A model generated the notes under the pieces. The model saw nothing but the letters and a program-made list of their open reading frames with translations, was not told the DNA's origin and did not search any database. Below are positions 21,220 to 31,776 of a stretch of 64,000 nt of DNA, one piece after another. The translations under genes were made by a program, and so were the position numbers. Each line of letters opens with the position of its first letter. The first letter of the stretch is position 1. Source of the DNA: Smittia aterrima (lineage: Eukaryota > Arthropoda > Insecta > Diptera > Chironomidae); NCBI GenBank assembly GCA_033063855.1, contig CP093831.1:27404001-27468000 (forward strand), given 5' to 3'.

Positions 21220-23715
21220 TCAAGTTGACAATTTCATTTTCTTAACAATCAATAAATATTCCTGCAGCTCTTGATCATCAATATCTGTATGTCTCTTCAA
21301 ATGATTTCTCATGTAAGCAGCGCGATTTACACGAAAAGTGCAATTGTTGATTGGACATTTCGCTCGTTCCTCGTGTGAGTCCTTTTGATGTCGAATCTGT
21401 TTTTGTCTGTCTTTGTAAGCTTTGTCGCAACCAGGAAATTGACATTTGAAATCTTTTATTCCGTAGTGATCATTGCGTTTGTGGTTGTCGAGTTCGTTTG
21501 CATATAAAAATTTCTTGTTGCATCCTTCAAAATCGCAATGAAATTTCTTTTCCTTATGAAGCAAAGAATGAGAGTTAAAAGATGATTTTGTGTAGAAACT
21601 TTTCGCACAAACTTCACAAACAAAGTTCATTGCTTTTCCAGGCGCGGGATGTTGCTCAAGTGCATGATTTTTCAAACACTGGATTGAAAGATAAGACTTT
21701 TCGCAGATTTTGCATTTAAATTCGAACTTTTTCTTTGCATGAACAGCGAGGATGTGAATTCTAACATAATTTCGTTTTGTCTGTTGATATCCACACAAAT
21801 CGCACACAAATCGCTTTTCTAATTGCCTGAAAAAAATAAAAAATTAAAATTAGAAATTAAATATTTTGATAATTGAATAACTTACTTCGAAGGTTCAATT
21901 AAAGTCTCAGGATGTCGTCTTAAGAAGCGATCAACCCAATCTTCAACAACTGCGGGATAGTGCTTTCGTTTTTGAATTTTCAAGAAATGCGATGCAATCT
22001 TACAAATGTTAGAATGATTCTTCGTGTCACCCAGTTCGTTACAAACTACGATCCAATCGGCAAGTCTCGTCTCTAATGCGATAGGAATTTGTGGCTGCTT
22101 TGACTTTCTTCTTTTGCAACCAAATTTTAGTCTTTCACTTAAAGTACTATGCGCAATTTTGTATTTCTTTGCAATCGAATAGACAGTTGCTCCGTTTTTC
22201 ACTTCCTCCAATGCAAGTTTCATCGTTTCCTCGGAAAATGATTTTATTCTAGAGTTTTCAGATTGCTTTTTGATCCAATCAATTTCGTTCTCTGAATTAT
22301 CTGAAGCTTTGTCGTCTGGAACATCCTCAGTTGTATCATCAGCGTTTGATTCTAAACTCAATACATTTGGAAGAAGCACATCAGGATTTCTCTTTAGAAA
22401 ACTTCGGAACCAGTTGTCATTGAATTCATTTGAGATCGTGGATGAGTCGAGTTTGGATAAATGAGTTGCAGCATCGAGAACATTTTGTTTCGTCTTTGGA
22501 TCACACATTTCGCCAGAAGTTATGATCCAATTTGCAATTTTCCGATCAAATTCTTGAGGAGAAGCCGAACTGTCGCCAAAATCCTTCAAATGTGATTCCG
22601 AAATGTTGAACTTTAAAGCTGCGTCGGTGATGGAAGATCCTTTGTCGATTGCTTTCAAAGCTTTGTCAAGATCGATTTGTAATTGATGAATTTGCAATTC
22701 TCCTTTTCTAATTTCTTCTAAAACTTCCTCGAAATCGTTTTCCGACTGAGGAATTATTGATTCTCCTTGATCAAATTCTATCGAAACGTTATCAGAATCG
22801 TTTTTCGATTGAGGAATTTCTAATTCTCTTTGATCACATTCAGCGTTCATTTCGGCATCAGGCTCATTGTTCCAGTCATCAGCGTTCCACTCGTAATCTC
22901 CTAATTCTTCTTCTTTAATTGCCAAAATGTTGACGACAGGATTAAAGTCGATTTGTTCCATTTTAATCTCGCAAAGTTCAAATTGTTCGCAGTTCGAATG
23001 TTTATTGATGATCGTTGATCTGAATTGATGAAAGTCTTCCACTTGGGCAAAGCAGGGAATGCAGAGATAATTCGATGAAGCTGTCGGCGATCGAAGAACC
23101 TTGAAAACAAAGATTGAGTTAGAAGGAATTGAGATTTAGTTTATGTTTGCTTACATTCGAAGGGAAAATTTCGTTTATTTTCATCTCGAGATCTGCTTTC
23201 ACTGTTTTACTTTCTGTTTGATTCTCGAGCTGCTCAAGACAAAGTCTGCAGTTATTTTTAGGACTTTCTGATTGTAAAGCTCGTTTAGAGATGTCTGGAT
23301 GTCTTTTGAGAAAGCTTCCGTACCAACCATCGGAGAAATGAATATCTTTCGAGTTTGATTGTTGTTGAAACATCAGTGAAGCTTCCTTTATTATGTCTTT
23401 TTGTGTTTTTCGAATGCCCGAGTTGTTGAATGATTTAATCCAAGTAACCAGCTTCTTCTCATTTTCAGAAGAAAGATACGTAGCGGCACCCGATTTGTTT
23501 CCGCAGCGACCTGCGGCACGATCACTCAAAGTTGATTGAGGAATTCCATATTTTTTGCTTGCCGAGTAACAACTTGATCCTTCTTTTACTTCTTCTAGAG
23601 CATATCGCAAATCTTCTTGTGAATAGTTTCTAATCTTTTCTTTTCTACTTTTTATTTTTACGTTCAATGCTTTCTCTGGTATTTTAAACTCACGAGCTGC
23701 TTTATAACAATTCAT
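21220..23715 (-). CDS. ZAD-psq/CENP-B-C2H2 protein, unit F
   Basis: Exons 23155-23715, 21886-23099 and 21220-21826; 793 residues. Exon 1 is the E type; I start at MNCYKAAREFKIPEKAL. The psq module upstream of it is open in frame for about 20 more codons (ELRAASEAIESGE) but its expected ATG reads ACG, a single-base start loss; initiation at a non-AUG codon would restore the module. The first residues of exon 2 read LRSPTASSNYLCIPCFAQVEDF, so Tyr and Phe replace the common Ser and Tyr around the second ZAD pair. The intron 2 acceptor joins to QLEKRFVC rather than ELEKFEC. The acidic linker is long, with NDSDNVSIEFDQGES. Six C2H2 fingers. AATAAA 21206-21211. Confidence 0.8.
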
Positions 23716-23802
23716 TTCACCACTTTCGATAGCTTCTGATGCTGCTCTCAATTCTTTTGAACCGTAACTCGTATTTTTTCACGTCGATTTGTTATTTTCT
23801 TG

Positions 23803-23869
23803 GTTTTTATTTGTTTTGATTTTTTGCTATAAAAACTATTTCGTTTCTAGCAATTTAAAAACGACCGTT
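23803..23869 (-). promoter_or_regulatory. family promoter block, unit F
   Basis: Minus strand AACGGTCG (23862-23869), TTGCTAGAAAC, TTTTATAGC and AATCAAAACAAATAAAAA, 33 nt beyond unit G's stop. Confidence 0.5.
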
Positions 23870-23902
23870 GAGATTTTTAATGAAAATCTTTATTTTTCGA
23901 AT

Positions 23903-26153
23903 TCAAGTTGACAATTTCATTTTCTTAACAATCAATAAATATTCCTGCAGCTCTTGATCATCAATATCTGTGTGTCTCTTTAAATGATTTCTCATGGAAG
24001 CAGCGCGATTTACACGAAAACTGCAATCAATGACTGGACATTTCGGTCGTTCCTCGTGTTTCGCACTGCGATGTCGCTGCAGTGTTTTTTTGGTGCTGTA
24101 CGCTTTGTCGCAGCCAGGAAAATCACATTTGAAATCTTTCAATCCGTAGTGATCATTGCGTATGTGATCCTCGAGTACATTCGGTCTTAAAAATTTCTTG
24201 ACGCATCCTTCAAAATCGCAATGAAATTTTTTCTCCTTGTGAAGCAAAGAATGAGTGTTAAGAGATTTTATTGTGTAGAAGCTTTTCGCACAAACTTCAC
24301 AAACAAAGTTCTTTTCTTCTCCAGGTGCAGGATGTTGCTCAAGTGCATGATCTCTAAGGCACTTGATTGTAGTAAAAGACTTTTCGCAGATTTTGCATTC
24401 GAACTTCTTCTTTGCATGAACAGCGAGGATGTGATTTTTTATAAGAGATCGATTTGTCTGTTGATATCCACACACATCGCATTCAAACTTTGCTAATTCC
24501 CTGAAAAAAAAAATTAAAGTTAGAAATTAAATATTTTGATCATTGAATGACTTACTTTAGAGATTCAATTAAAGTCTCAGGATGTCGTCTTAAGAAGCGA
24601 TTGACCCAGTCTTTAACAGTAGCGGGACAGTGGTTTCGTTTTTGAATTTTCATGAAATGCGAAGCAATCTCACAAATGTTTGAATGTTTCTTCGTGTCGC
24701 CCAATTCATTACAAGCAACGATCCAATCGGCAAGTATCGTCTCTAATGCGCGAGGAATTTGTGGGTCTTTTGATTTTCTCTTGAAACAAAGTTTATGTCT
24801 GCGACTCAACGTTCGTAAAACAATTTTGTATTTCTTTGCAGTCTTATAGGCAGTGGCACCGTTTTCAATTTCCTCCAAAGCAAGTTTCATGGTTTCCTCG
24901 GTAAATGATTTTGTTCCAAAGTTTTCAGCTTGCTCCTCGACGTTTGATTCTAATCTCAATACTTTTGGAAGTAGCACATCAGGATTTCTCTTTAGGAAAC
25001 TTCGGAACCAGTTGTCATTGAATTCATTTGAGATCGTGGATGAGTTGAGTTTGGATAAATGAGTTGCTGCATCGAGAACATTTTGTTTTGTCTTTGGATC
25101 ACACAATTCGCCAGAAGTTATGATCCAATTTGCAATTTTCCGATCAAATTCTAGAGGTGAAGCCGATCTGTCGGCAAAATCCTTTAAATGTGATTCCGAA
25201 ATGTTAAACTTCAATGCTGCGTCGGTGATAGAAGATCCCTTGTCAATTGCTTTCAAAGCTTTGTCAAGATCGTTTCGTAACTGATGAATTTGCACTTCTC
25301 CTTTTCTAATTTCTTCCAAAACATCCTCGAAACCGTTGACTTCTGCATCAGCTTCATTGTTCCAGTCATCAGCGTTCCATTCGTATTCTCCTAAATCTTC
25401 TTCTTTAATTGCCAAAATGTTGACGACAGGATTGAAATCGATTTGTTCCATTTTAATCTCGCAAAGTTCAAATTGTTCGCAGTTCAAGTGCTTTTGGATG
25501 ATCGTTGATCTGAAGTCATGAAAGTCTTGCACTTGGGCGTAGCAGGGAATGCAGAGAGAATTTGTTGAAGCTGTCGGCAATCGGAGAACCTTAAAGATAA
25601 AGATTTTTTTTAAAAAAATAAGATTTAATTTATGTTTGCTTACGTTTGAAGGGAAAATTTCGTTTATTTTTATCTCTAGATCTTGTTCAACTAATTTCGC
25701 TTCTGTTTCAATCTCGAGCTGCTCAAGGCAAAGTCTGCAACTACTTTTAGGTTTTTCTGTTTGTAGAGCTCGTCCATTTACACAACCAGCAATACGAGAA
25801 CGCAAAGTGACTTCAGGAATTCCATATTTTTTGCCTATTGAGTTACAGCTGTATCCTTCTTGCACTTCTTTCGGAGCATTTCGTAAATCTTCTTGTGAAT
25901 AGTTCCTAATCTTTCCATTTTTCCTTTTTATTATCTCGCTTAATGTTTTCTCTGGTAATCTGAATTCACGTTTTCGTCCAGTCCTCGGGAGATTTTTAAC
26001 TGTTCCATATGTTTTAAACTTCTTGAGAATGTTGTATACTGTAGATTTTCCAATTCCTGTTTCAGCTTGAATTTTCCGATGGGATTTACCCTGTCGTGAA
26101 AGATTGACAACAAGTAATCTCTGATGTTCACTCAACTCACAAGTCTTGACCAT
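23903..26153 (-). CDS. ZAD-C2H2 protein with Tc1-type HTH, unit G
   Basis: Exons 25644-26153, 24556-25589 and 23903-24500; 713 residues, shortest complete left-array copy. The N-terminus differs from all neighbours: MVKTCELSEHQRLLVVNLSR through GKSHRKIQ, GKSTVYNILKKF and a basic GRKR is the first HTH of a Tc1/mariner transposase, the GRKR matching the GRPR-like motif after it. It fuses at REFRLPEKTLSE into the tail of a family psq module, then a psq (RNYSQEDLRN); the exon 1 CENP-B module is deleted. In exon 2 the acidic linker and the DDTTEDLPDD stretch are also deleted. Intron 1 (54 nt) has no stop and is a multiple of three, so retention would add 18 residues inside the ZAD. Its donor is AAAC/GTAAGC. 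Insertion history: see 25941-26428. Confidence 0.8.
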
Positions 26154-26428
26154 TTTCTTTGCGTTTCTTCGTTTGAATTATTTGTACATAAAAAGAATGT
26201 GAACAATAAATGTACTATTAAACTTGATATTATCCGAAATAACTAGGTTTTAATTTCGATTGAGGTATTTACTTTTGTTGATCCGTTAATCAATAATTAT
26301 TAAAATTTTAACACACAAGTAAACAAGAAAAATGAGCTTTATTTGTGTTTTCTTAGTTTTTCGAAATTCGTTTTAGTCTATCTTCGCATTTAATGTTTTA
26401 TTGTTTTCTCCAGTAATTTGAATTCACG
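25941..26428 (-). mobile_element. Tc1-type HTH fragment inserted into a psq exon
   Basis: The plus-strand segment TAATGTTTTC...TGAATTCACG occurs at 25941-25970 and again, slightly diverged and 8 nt longer, at 26391-26428. Between them are about 420 nt not found in other units: the Tc1-type HTH coding segment and a leader of about 230 nt. Above 26428 the interrupted psq exon continues as a relic (CYKAGREFK) to the family promoter at 26536-26604. I see no catalytic DDE domain and no inverted termini I can define, so it is a captured fragment, not a mobile copy. Confidence 0.6.
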
Positions 26429-26604
26429 ACCTGCTTTATAACAAATCATTTCACCACTTTCGATAGCTTCTGAGGCTGCTGTCAGTTCTTTTAAACCGTA
26501 ATTTGTATTTTCTTCGACAATTTGTTATTTTCTTGATTTTTGTTTGTTTTGATTTTTTTGCTATGAAAATAATTCTTCTTTCTAGCAATTTAAAAACGAC
26601 CGTT
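26429..26604 (-). pseudogene. relic psq exon 1 and old promoter of unit G
   Basis: The minus strand has the family block AACGGTCG (26597-26604), TTGCTAGAAAG, and a TATA box degraded to TTTTCATAGC, followed by psq coding sequence homologous to unit F's exon 1 but with CAA in place of the ATG. It is cut by the inserted fragment. Unit G may still be transcribed from here, or from inside the insert. Confidence 0.55.
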
Positions 26605-26636
26605 GAGGAATTAATGAAAAACTTTATTTTCCGAAT

Positions 26637-29078
26637 TCAAGTTGACAATTTCATTTTCTTAACAATCAATAAATATTCCTGCAGCTCTTGATCATCAATA
26701 TCTGTGTGTCTCTTCAGATGATTTCTCATGTAAGCAGCGCAGTTTACACGAAAACTGCAATTGTTGACTGGACATTTCGCTCGTTCCTCGTGCGAGTTCT
26801 TTTTATGTGCTATCAGTACTTGTTTTGTGCTGTAACCTTTGTCGCAGCCAGGAAAATCACATTTGAAATCTTTCAATCCGTAGTGATCATTGCGCTTGTG
26901 ACCCTCGAGTTCTTTCGGTCTTAAAAATTTCTTTACGCATCCTTCAAAATCGCAATGAAATTTCTTTTCCTTGTGATGAACTGCGTGAACTCCTAGATTC
27001 TTTTTTGTGTAGAAGCTTTTTGCACAAACTTCACAAACAAAGTTTTTTGGCTTTCCAGCCGCAGGATGTTTCTCAAGTACATGATTTCTAAGACTATGGA
27101 TTGTTGCAAAAGACTTCTCGCAGATTTTGCATTTAAATTCGAACTTTGTTTTGAGGTGAACACCGAGGATGTGATTTCTTAAACTAATTTTATTCGTGAT
27201 AAGCTTTCCACACACATCGCATTCAAAGATTGATCTGTAAAGTCAGAAAAGTTAGTAAATAACGATTTTTGATTTAATTGGACTTACTTTTGGAATTCAA
27301 TTGCAGTTTCAGGATGGTGCTGCAAGAAACGATTGACCCAAGCTTTAACTGCTGGAGGACTACCTCGATTTTGATTTTTAAAGATGTTTGAGACAATCAT
27401 ACAAATGTCAGAGTGTTTCTTCGTGTCGCCCAATTCATTACAAGTAACGATCCAATCGGCAAGTCTCATCTCTAATGCGGGAGGAATTTGTGGGTCTTTC
27501 AATTTTCTCTTGAAACAAAGTTTATGTCTGCGACTCAACGTTCGTATAGCAATTTTGTATTTCTTTGCAGTCTTATAGGCAGTGGCACCGTTTTCAATTT
27601 CCTCCAAAGCAAGTTTCATGGTTTCCTCGGAAAATGATTTTATTCTAGCGTTTATAGCTTGCTCCTCGATCCAATCAGTTTCGTTTTTTAAATTATCTGA
27701 AGCTTTGTCGTCTGGAAGATCCTCAGTTGTATCATCAGCGTTTGATTCTAAACTCAAGACACTTGGAAGTAGCACATCAGGATTTCTCTTTAGAAAACTT
27801 CGGAACCAGTTGTCATTGAATTCATTTGAGATCGTGGATAAGTTGAGTTTGGATAAATGAGTTGCAGCATCGAGAACATTTTGTTTCGTCTTTGGATCAA
27901 ACATTTCGCCAGAAGTTATGATCCAATTTGCAATTTTCCGATCAAATTCTTGAGGTGAAGCTGATTTGTCGGCAAAATCCTTCAAATGTGATTCCGAAAT
28001 GTTGAACTTCAATGCTGCGTCAGTGATGGAAGATCCTTTGTCGATTGCTTTTAAAGCTTTGTCAAGATCGATTTGTAATTGATGAATTTGCAATTCTCCT
28101 TTTCTAATTTCTTCTAAAACTTCCTCGAAATCGTGATCCGCCTGAGGATTCGATTCTCCTTGATCAACTTCAATCGAAACGTTTTCAGAATCGTTTGAAA
28201 GTTGAGGAATTTCTAATTCTTTTTGATCACATTCAGTGTTGATGTCTGTGTTTGCTTCATTGTTCCAGTCATCAACGTTCCATTCGTAATCTCCTAAATC
28301 TTCTTCTTTAATCGCCAAAATGTTGACGACAGGATTGAAGTCGATTTGCTCCATTTTAATCTCGCAAAGTTCAAATTGTTCGCAGTTCAAGTGCTTTTGG
28401 ATGATCGTTGATCTGAAGTGATGGAAGTCATTAACTTGGGCGTAGCAGGAAATGCAGAGAGAACTCGATGAAGCTGTCGGCAATCGGAGAACCTTGAAAA
28501 TAAAGATTGAATTAGATGGAATCGAGATTAGTTTAATGTTTGCTTACATTCGAAGGGAAAATTTCGTTTATTTTCATCTCGAGATCTCCTTCCACTGATT
28601 TACTTTCTGTTTGATTCTCGAGCGACTCAAGACAAAGTCTGCAGTTACTTTTAGGATTCGCTGAGACTTCCTTCTTGCAATCGTCATTTTCTCTGAACAC
28701 TTTTGTTGCTTTTTGTTTTCCTAGCTCTGGGTGACGTCGTAGAAATCCATAATACCATTTTTCTGAAAGAGTTTCGTGCTTTCCATTTTTTCGTCGAAGA
28801 ATTTCTATCGCAGCATTAATCACCTCACGTTTCGTTGCTGGGTTTCCGCTTTCAGCGCATTCAATAACAAATTTGACAATTTCAGTTTCTTCCGATGAGT
28901 TCAGACGTAGAGGCTTTCCCACTTTGTTACTTCCGTCTTTGAGGCTGTGTCTTCTAATTGTTCTGAGTGGAATGTTGAATTGTTTATTTGCTCTGTAACA
29001 AGTCATCTGACCACTTCGGACAGCATCAACTGCCACTTTCAGGTCGGCTAAAGTATAGTTTGCTCGTCGTTTTACCAT
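26637..29078 (-). CDS. ZAD-psq/CENP-B-C2H2 protein, unit H
   Basis: Exons 28548-29078, 27288-28492 and 26637-27234; 777 residues. Exon 1 is a fourth type, shared with I and J: MVKRRANYTLADLKVAVDAV opens a complete psq module directly at the ATG, then NKVGKPLRLNSSEETEIVKF begins a CENP-B module ending RRHPELGKQKA, and ZAD pair CRLC at 146-149. The second ZAD pair is CISC at 190-193. The exon 2 terminus is unlike A-G: the CENP-B end reads QNRGSPPAVKAWVNRFLQHH and PETAIEFQK. The exon 3 acceptor joins to SIFECDVCGKLITNK, so finger 1 is also of a different type. Fingers 2-6 are shared. Intact with no broken psq module upstream. Confidence 0.84.
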
Positions 29079-29106
29079 TTCTTTAAATTTTTAAAGTAAT
29101 TCTTGA

Positions 29107-29174
29107 TTTTTGTTTGTTTTGATATTTTTGCTATAAAAATAATTCTTCTTTCTAGCAATTTAAAAACGACCGTT
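29107..29174 (-). promoter_or_regulatory. family promoter block, unit H
   Basis: Minus strand AACGGTCG (29167-29174), TTTTTAAATTGCTAGAAAG, TTTTATAGC and ATATCAAAACAAACAAAAA, 32 nt beyond unit I's stop and about 30 nt before the ATG at 29078. Confidence 0.55.
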
Positions 29175-29206
29175 GAGATTTTTAATGAAAAACTTTATTT
29201 TCGAAT

Positions 29207-31648
29207 TCAAGTTGACAATTTCATTTTCTTAACAATCAATAAATATTCCTGCAGCTCTTGATCATCAATATCTGTGTGTCTCTTCAAATGATTTCTCATG
29301 TAAGCTGCGCGATTTACACGAAAACTGCAATTGTTGATTGGACACTTCGCTCGTTCCTCGTGTTTCTCTTTTTGATGTGCTATCAGTTTTTGCTTGGTGT
29401 TGTAACCTTTGTCGCAGCCAGGAAAATCACATTTGAAATCTTTCAATCCGAAGTGATCATTGCGCTTGTGACCCTCGAGTTCTTTCGGTCTTAAAAATTT
29501 CTTTACGCATCCTTCAAAATCGCAATGAAATTTCTTTTCCTTGTGATGAACTGCGTGAAGTCCTAGATTCTTTTTTGTGTAGAAACCTTTTGCACAAATT
29601 TCGCAAACAAAATTCTTTGGCTTTCCAGCCGCAGGATGTTGCTCAAGTACATGATTTTTAAGACTATAGATTGTAGCAAAAGACTTTTCGCAGATTTTGC
29701 ATTTAAATTCGAACTTTGTTTTGAGGTGAACAGCGAGGAAGTGATTTCTTAAACTAAACTTATTCGTGAAAACCTTTGCACACACATCGCATTCATAGAT
29801 TGATCTGCAAAGTCAGAAAAGTTAGTAAACAACGACTTTTGATTTAATTGGACTTACTTTTGGAATTCAATTGCAGTTTCAGGATGGTGCTGCAAGAAGC
29901 TATTGACCCAAGCTTTAACTGCTGGAGGACTACCTCGATTTTGATTTTTAAAGATATGCGAGACAATCATACAAATGTCAGAGTGTTTCTTCGTGTCGCC
30001 CAATTCATTACAAGTAACGATCCAATCGGCAAGTCTCATCTCTAATGCGGGAGGAATTTGTGGGTCTTTCGATTTTCTCTTTAAACATAGTTTATGCCTG
30101 CGACTCAACGTTCGTAAAGCAATTTTGTATTTCTTTGCAGTCTTATAGGCAGTGGCTCCGTTTTCAACTTCCTTCAATGCAAGTTTCATTGTTTCCTCGG
30201 AAAATGATTTTATTCTAGCGTTTATAGCTTGCTCCTCGATCCAATCAATTTCGTTCTCTGATTTATCTAAAGCTTTGTCGTCTGGAAGATCATCAGTTGT
30301 CTCATCAGCGTTTGATTCTAGTCTCAATACATTTGGAAGCAGCACATCAGGATTTCTCTTTAGAAAACTTCGGAACCAGTTGTCATTGAATTCATTTGAG
30401 ATCGTGGATGAGTCGAGTTTTGATAAATGAGTTGCAGCATCGAGAACATTTTGTTTCGTCTTTGGATCAAACATTTCGCCAGAAGTTATGATCCAATTTG
30501 CAATTTTCCGATCAAATTCTTGAGGTGAAGCTGATTTGTCGGCAAAATCCTTCAAATGTGATTCCGAAATCTTAAACTTCAAAGCCGCGTCAGTGATGGA
30601 AGATCCTTTGTCGATTGCTTTCAATGCGTTATCAAGATCGATTTGCAATTGATGAATTTGCAATTCTCCTTTTCTAATTTCTTCTAAAACTTCCTCGAAA
30701 TCGTGATCCGCCTGAGGATTCGATTCTCCTTGATCAACTTCAATCGAAACGTTTTCAGAATCGTTTGAAAGTTGAGGAATTTCCAATTCTCGTTGATCAA
30801 ATTCAGCGATGTTGTCTGTGTTTGCTACATTGTTCCAGTCATCTGCGTTCCATTCGTAATCTCCTAATTCTTCTTCTTTAATTGCCAAAATGTTGACGAC
30901 AGGATTGAAGTCGATTTGTTCCATTTTAATTTCGCAAAGTTCAAATTGTTCGCAGTTCGAGTGCTTTTGGATGATCGTTGATCTGAAGTGATGAAAGTCA
31001 TTAACTTGGGCAAAGCAGGAAATGCAGAGAGAATTCGTTGAAGCTGTTGGCGATCGAAGAACCTTGAAGATGAAGATTAAGTAAGAAGAAATTAAGATTT
31101 TGTTTATGTTTGCTTACATTCGAAGGGAAAATATCGTTTATTTTCATCTCGAGATCTCCTATTACAAATTTACTTTCTGTTTGATTCTCGAGTAGCTCAA
31201 GACAAAGTCTGCAGTTACTTTTAGGATTCTCTGAGGCTTCCTTCTTGCAATCGTCATTTTCTCTGGATACTTTTGATGTTTTTTGTTTTCCCAGCTCTGG
31301 GTGACGTTGTAGAAATCCATAATACCATTTGTCTGAAAGAGTTTCGTGCTTTCCACTTTTTTGTCGAAGAATTTCTATCGCAGCATTAATCACCTCACGT
31401 TTCGTTGCTGGGTTTCCGCTTTCAGCGCATTCAATAACAAATTTGACAATTGCAGTCTCTTCCGACGAGTTCAAAAGTAGAGGCTTTCCCACTTTGTTAC
31501 TTCCGTCTTTGAGGCTGTGTCTTCTAATTGTTCTGAGTGGAATGTTGAATTGTTTACTTGCTCTGTAACAATTCATCTGACCACTTCGGACAGCATCAAC
31601 TGCCACTTTCAAGTCGGCTAAAGTATAGTTTTCCCGTCGTTTTACCAT
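29207..31648 (-). CDS. ZAD-psq/CENP-B-C2H2 protein, unit I
   Basis: Exons 31118-31648, 29858-31062 and 29207-29804; 777 residues, every exon identical in length to H and J. Exon 1 is H type (MVKRRENYTLADLKVA), with one acidic change near the start (RREN for RRAN). ZAD pairs are CRLC and CISC, the latter followed by FAQVNDF. The exon 2 linker is IAEFDQRELEIPQLSND; the second psq reads KTAKKYKIALRTLSRRHK; the end is AWVNSFLQHHPETAIEFQK, where Ser replaces the Arg that all other copies have before FL. Exon 3 encodes six fingers starting YECDVCAKVFTNK. H, I and J are the most recent tandem duplicates in the left array: their intergenic spacers are almost identical too. Confidence 0.84.
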
Positions 31649-31676
31649 TTCTTTAAATTTTTAAAGTAATTCTTGA

Positions 31677-31744
31677 TTTTTGTTTGTTTTGATATTTTTG
31701 CTATAAAAATAATTCTTCTTTCTAGCAATTTAAAAACGACCGTT
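31677..31744 (-). promoter_or_regulatory. family promoter block, unit I
   Basis: Minus strand AACGGTCG (31737-31744), TTGCTAGAAAG, TTTTATAGC and ATATCAAAACAAACAAAAA; practically identical to the unit H block. Confidence 0.55.
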
Positions 31745-31776
31745 GAGATTTTTAATGAAAAACTTTATTTTCGAAT

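Noticed and set aside
25971..26390. An intact Tc1 transposon at unit G
   Set aside because: No DDE/D catalytic region and no terminal inverted repeats could be defined; only the N-terminal HTH and leader are present.
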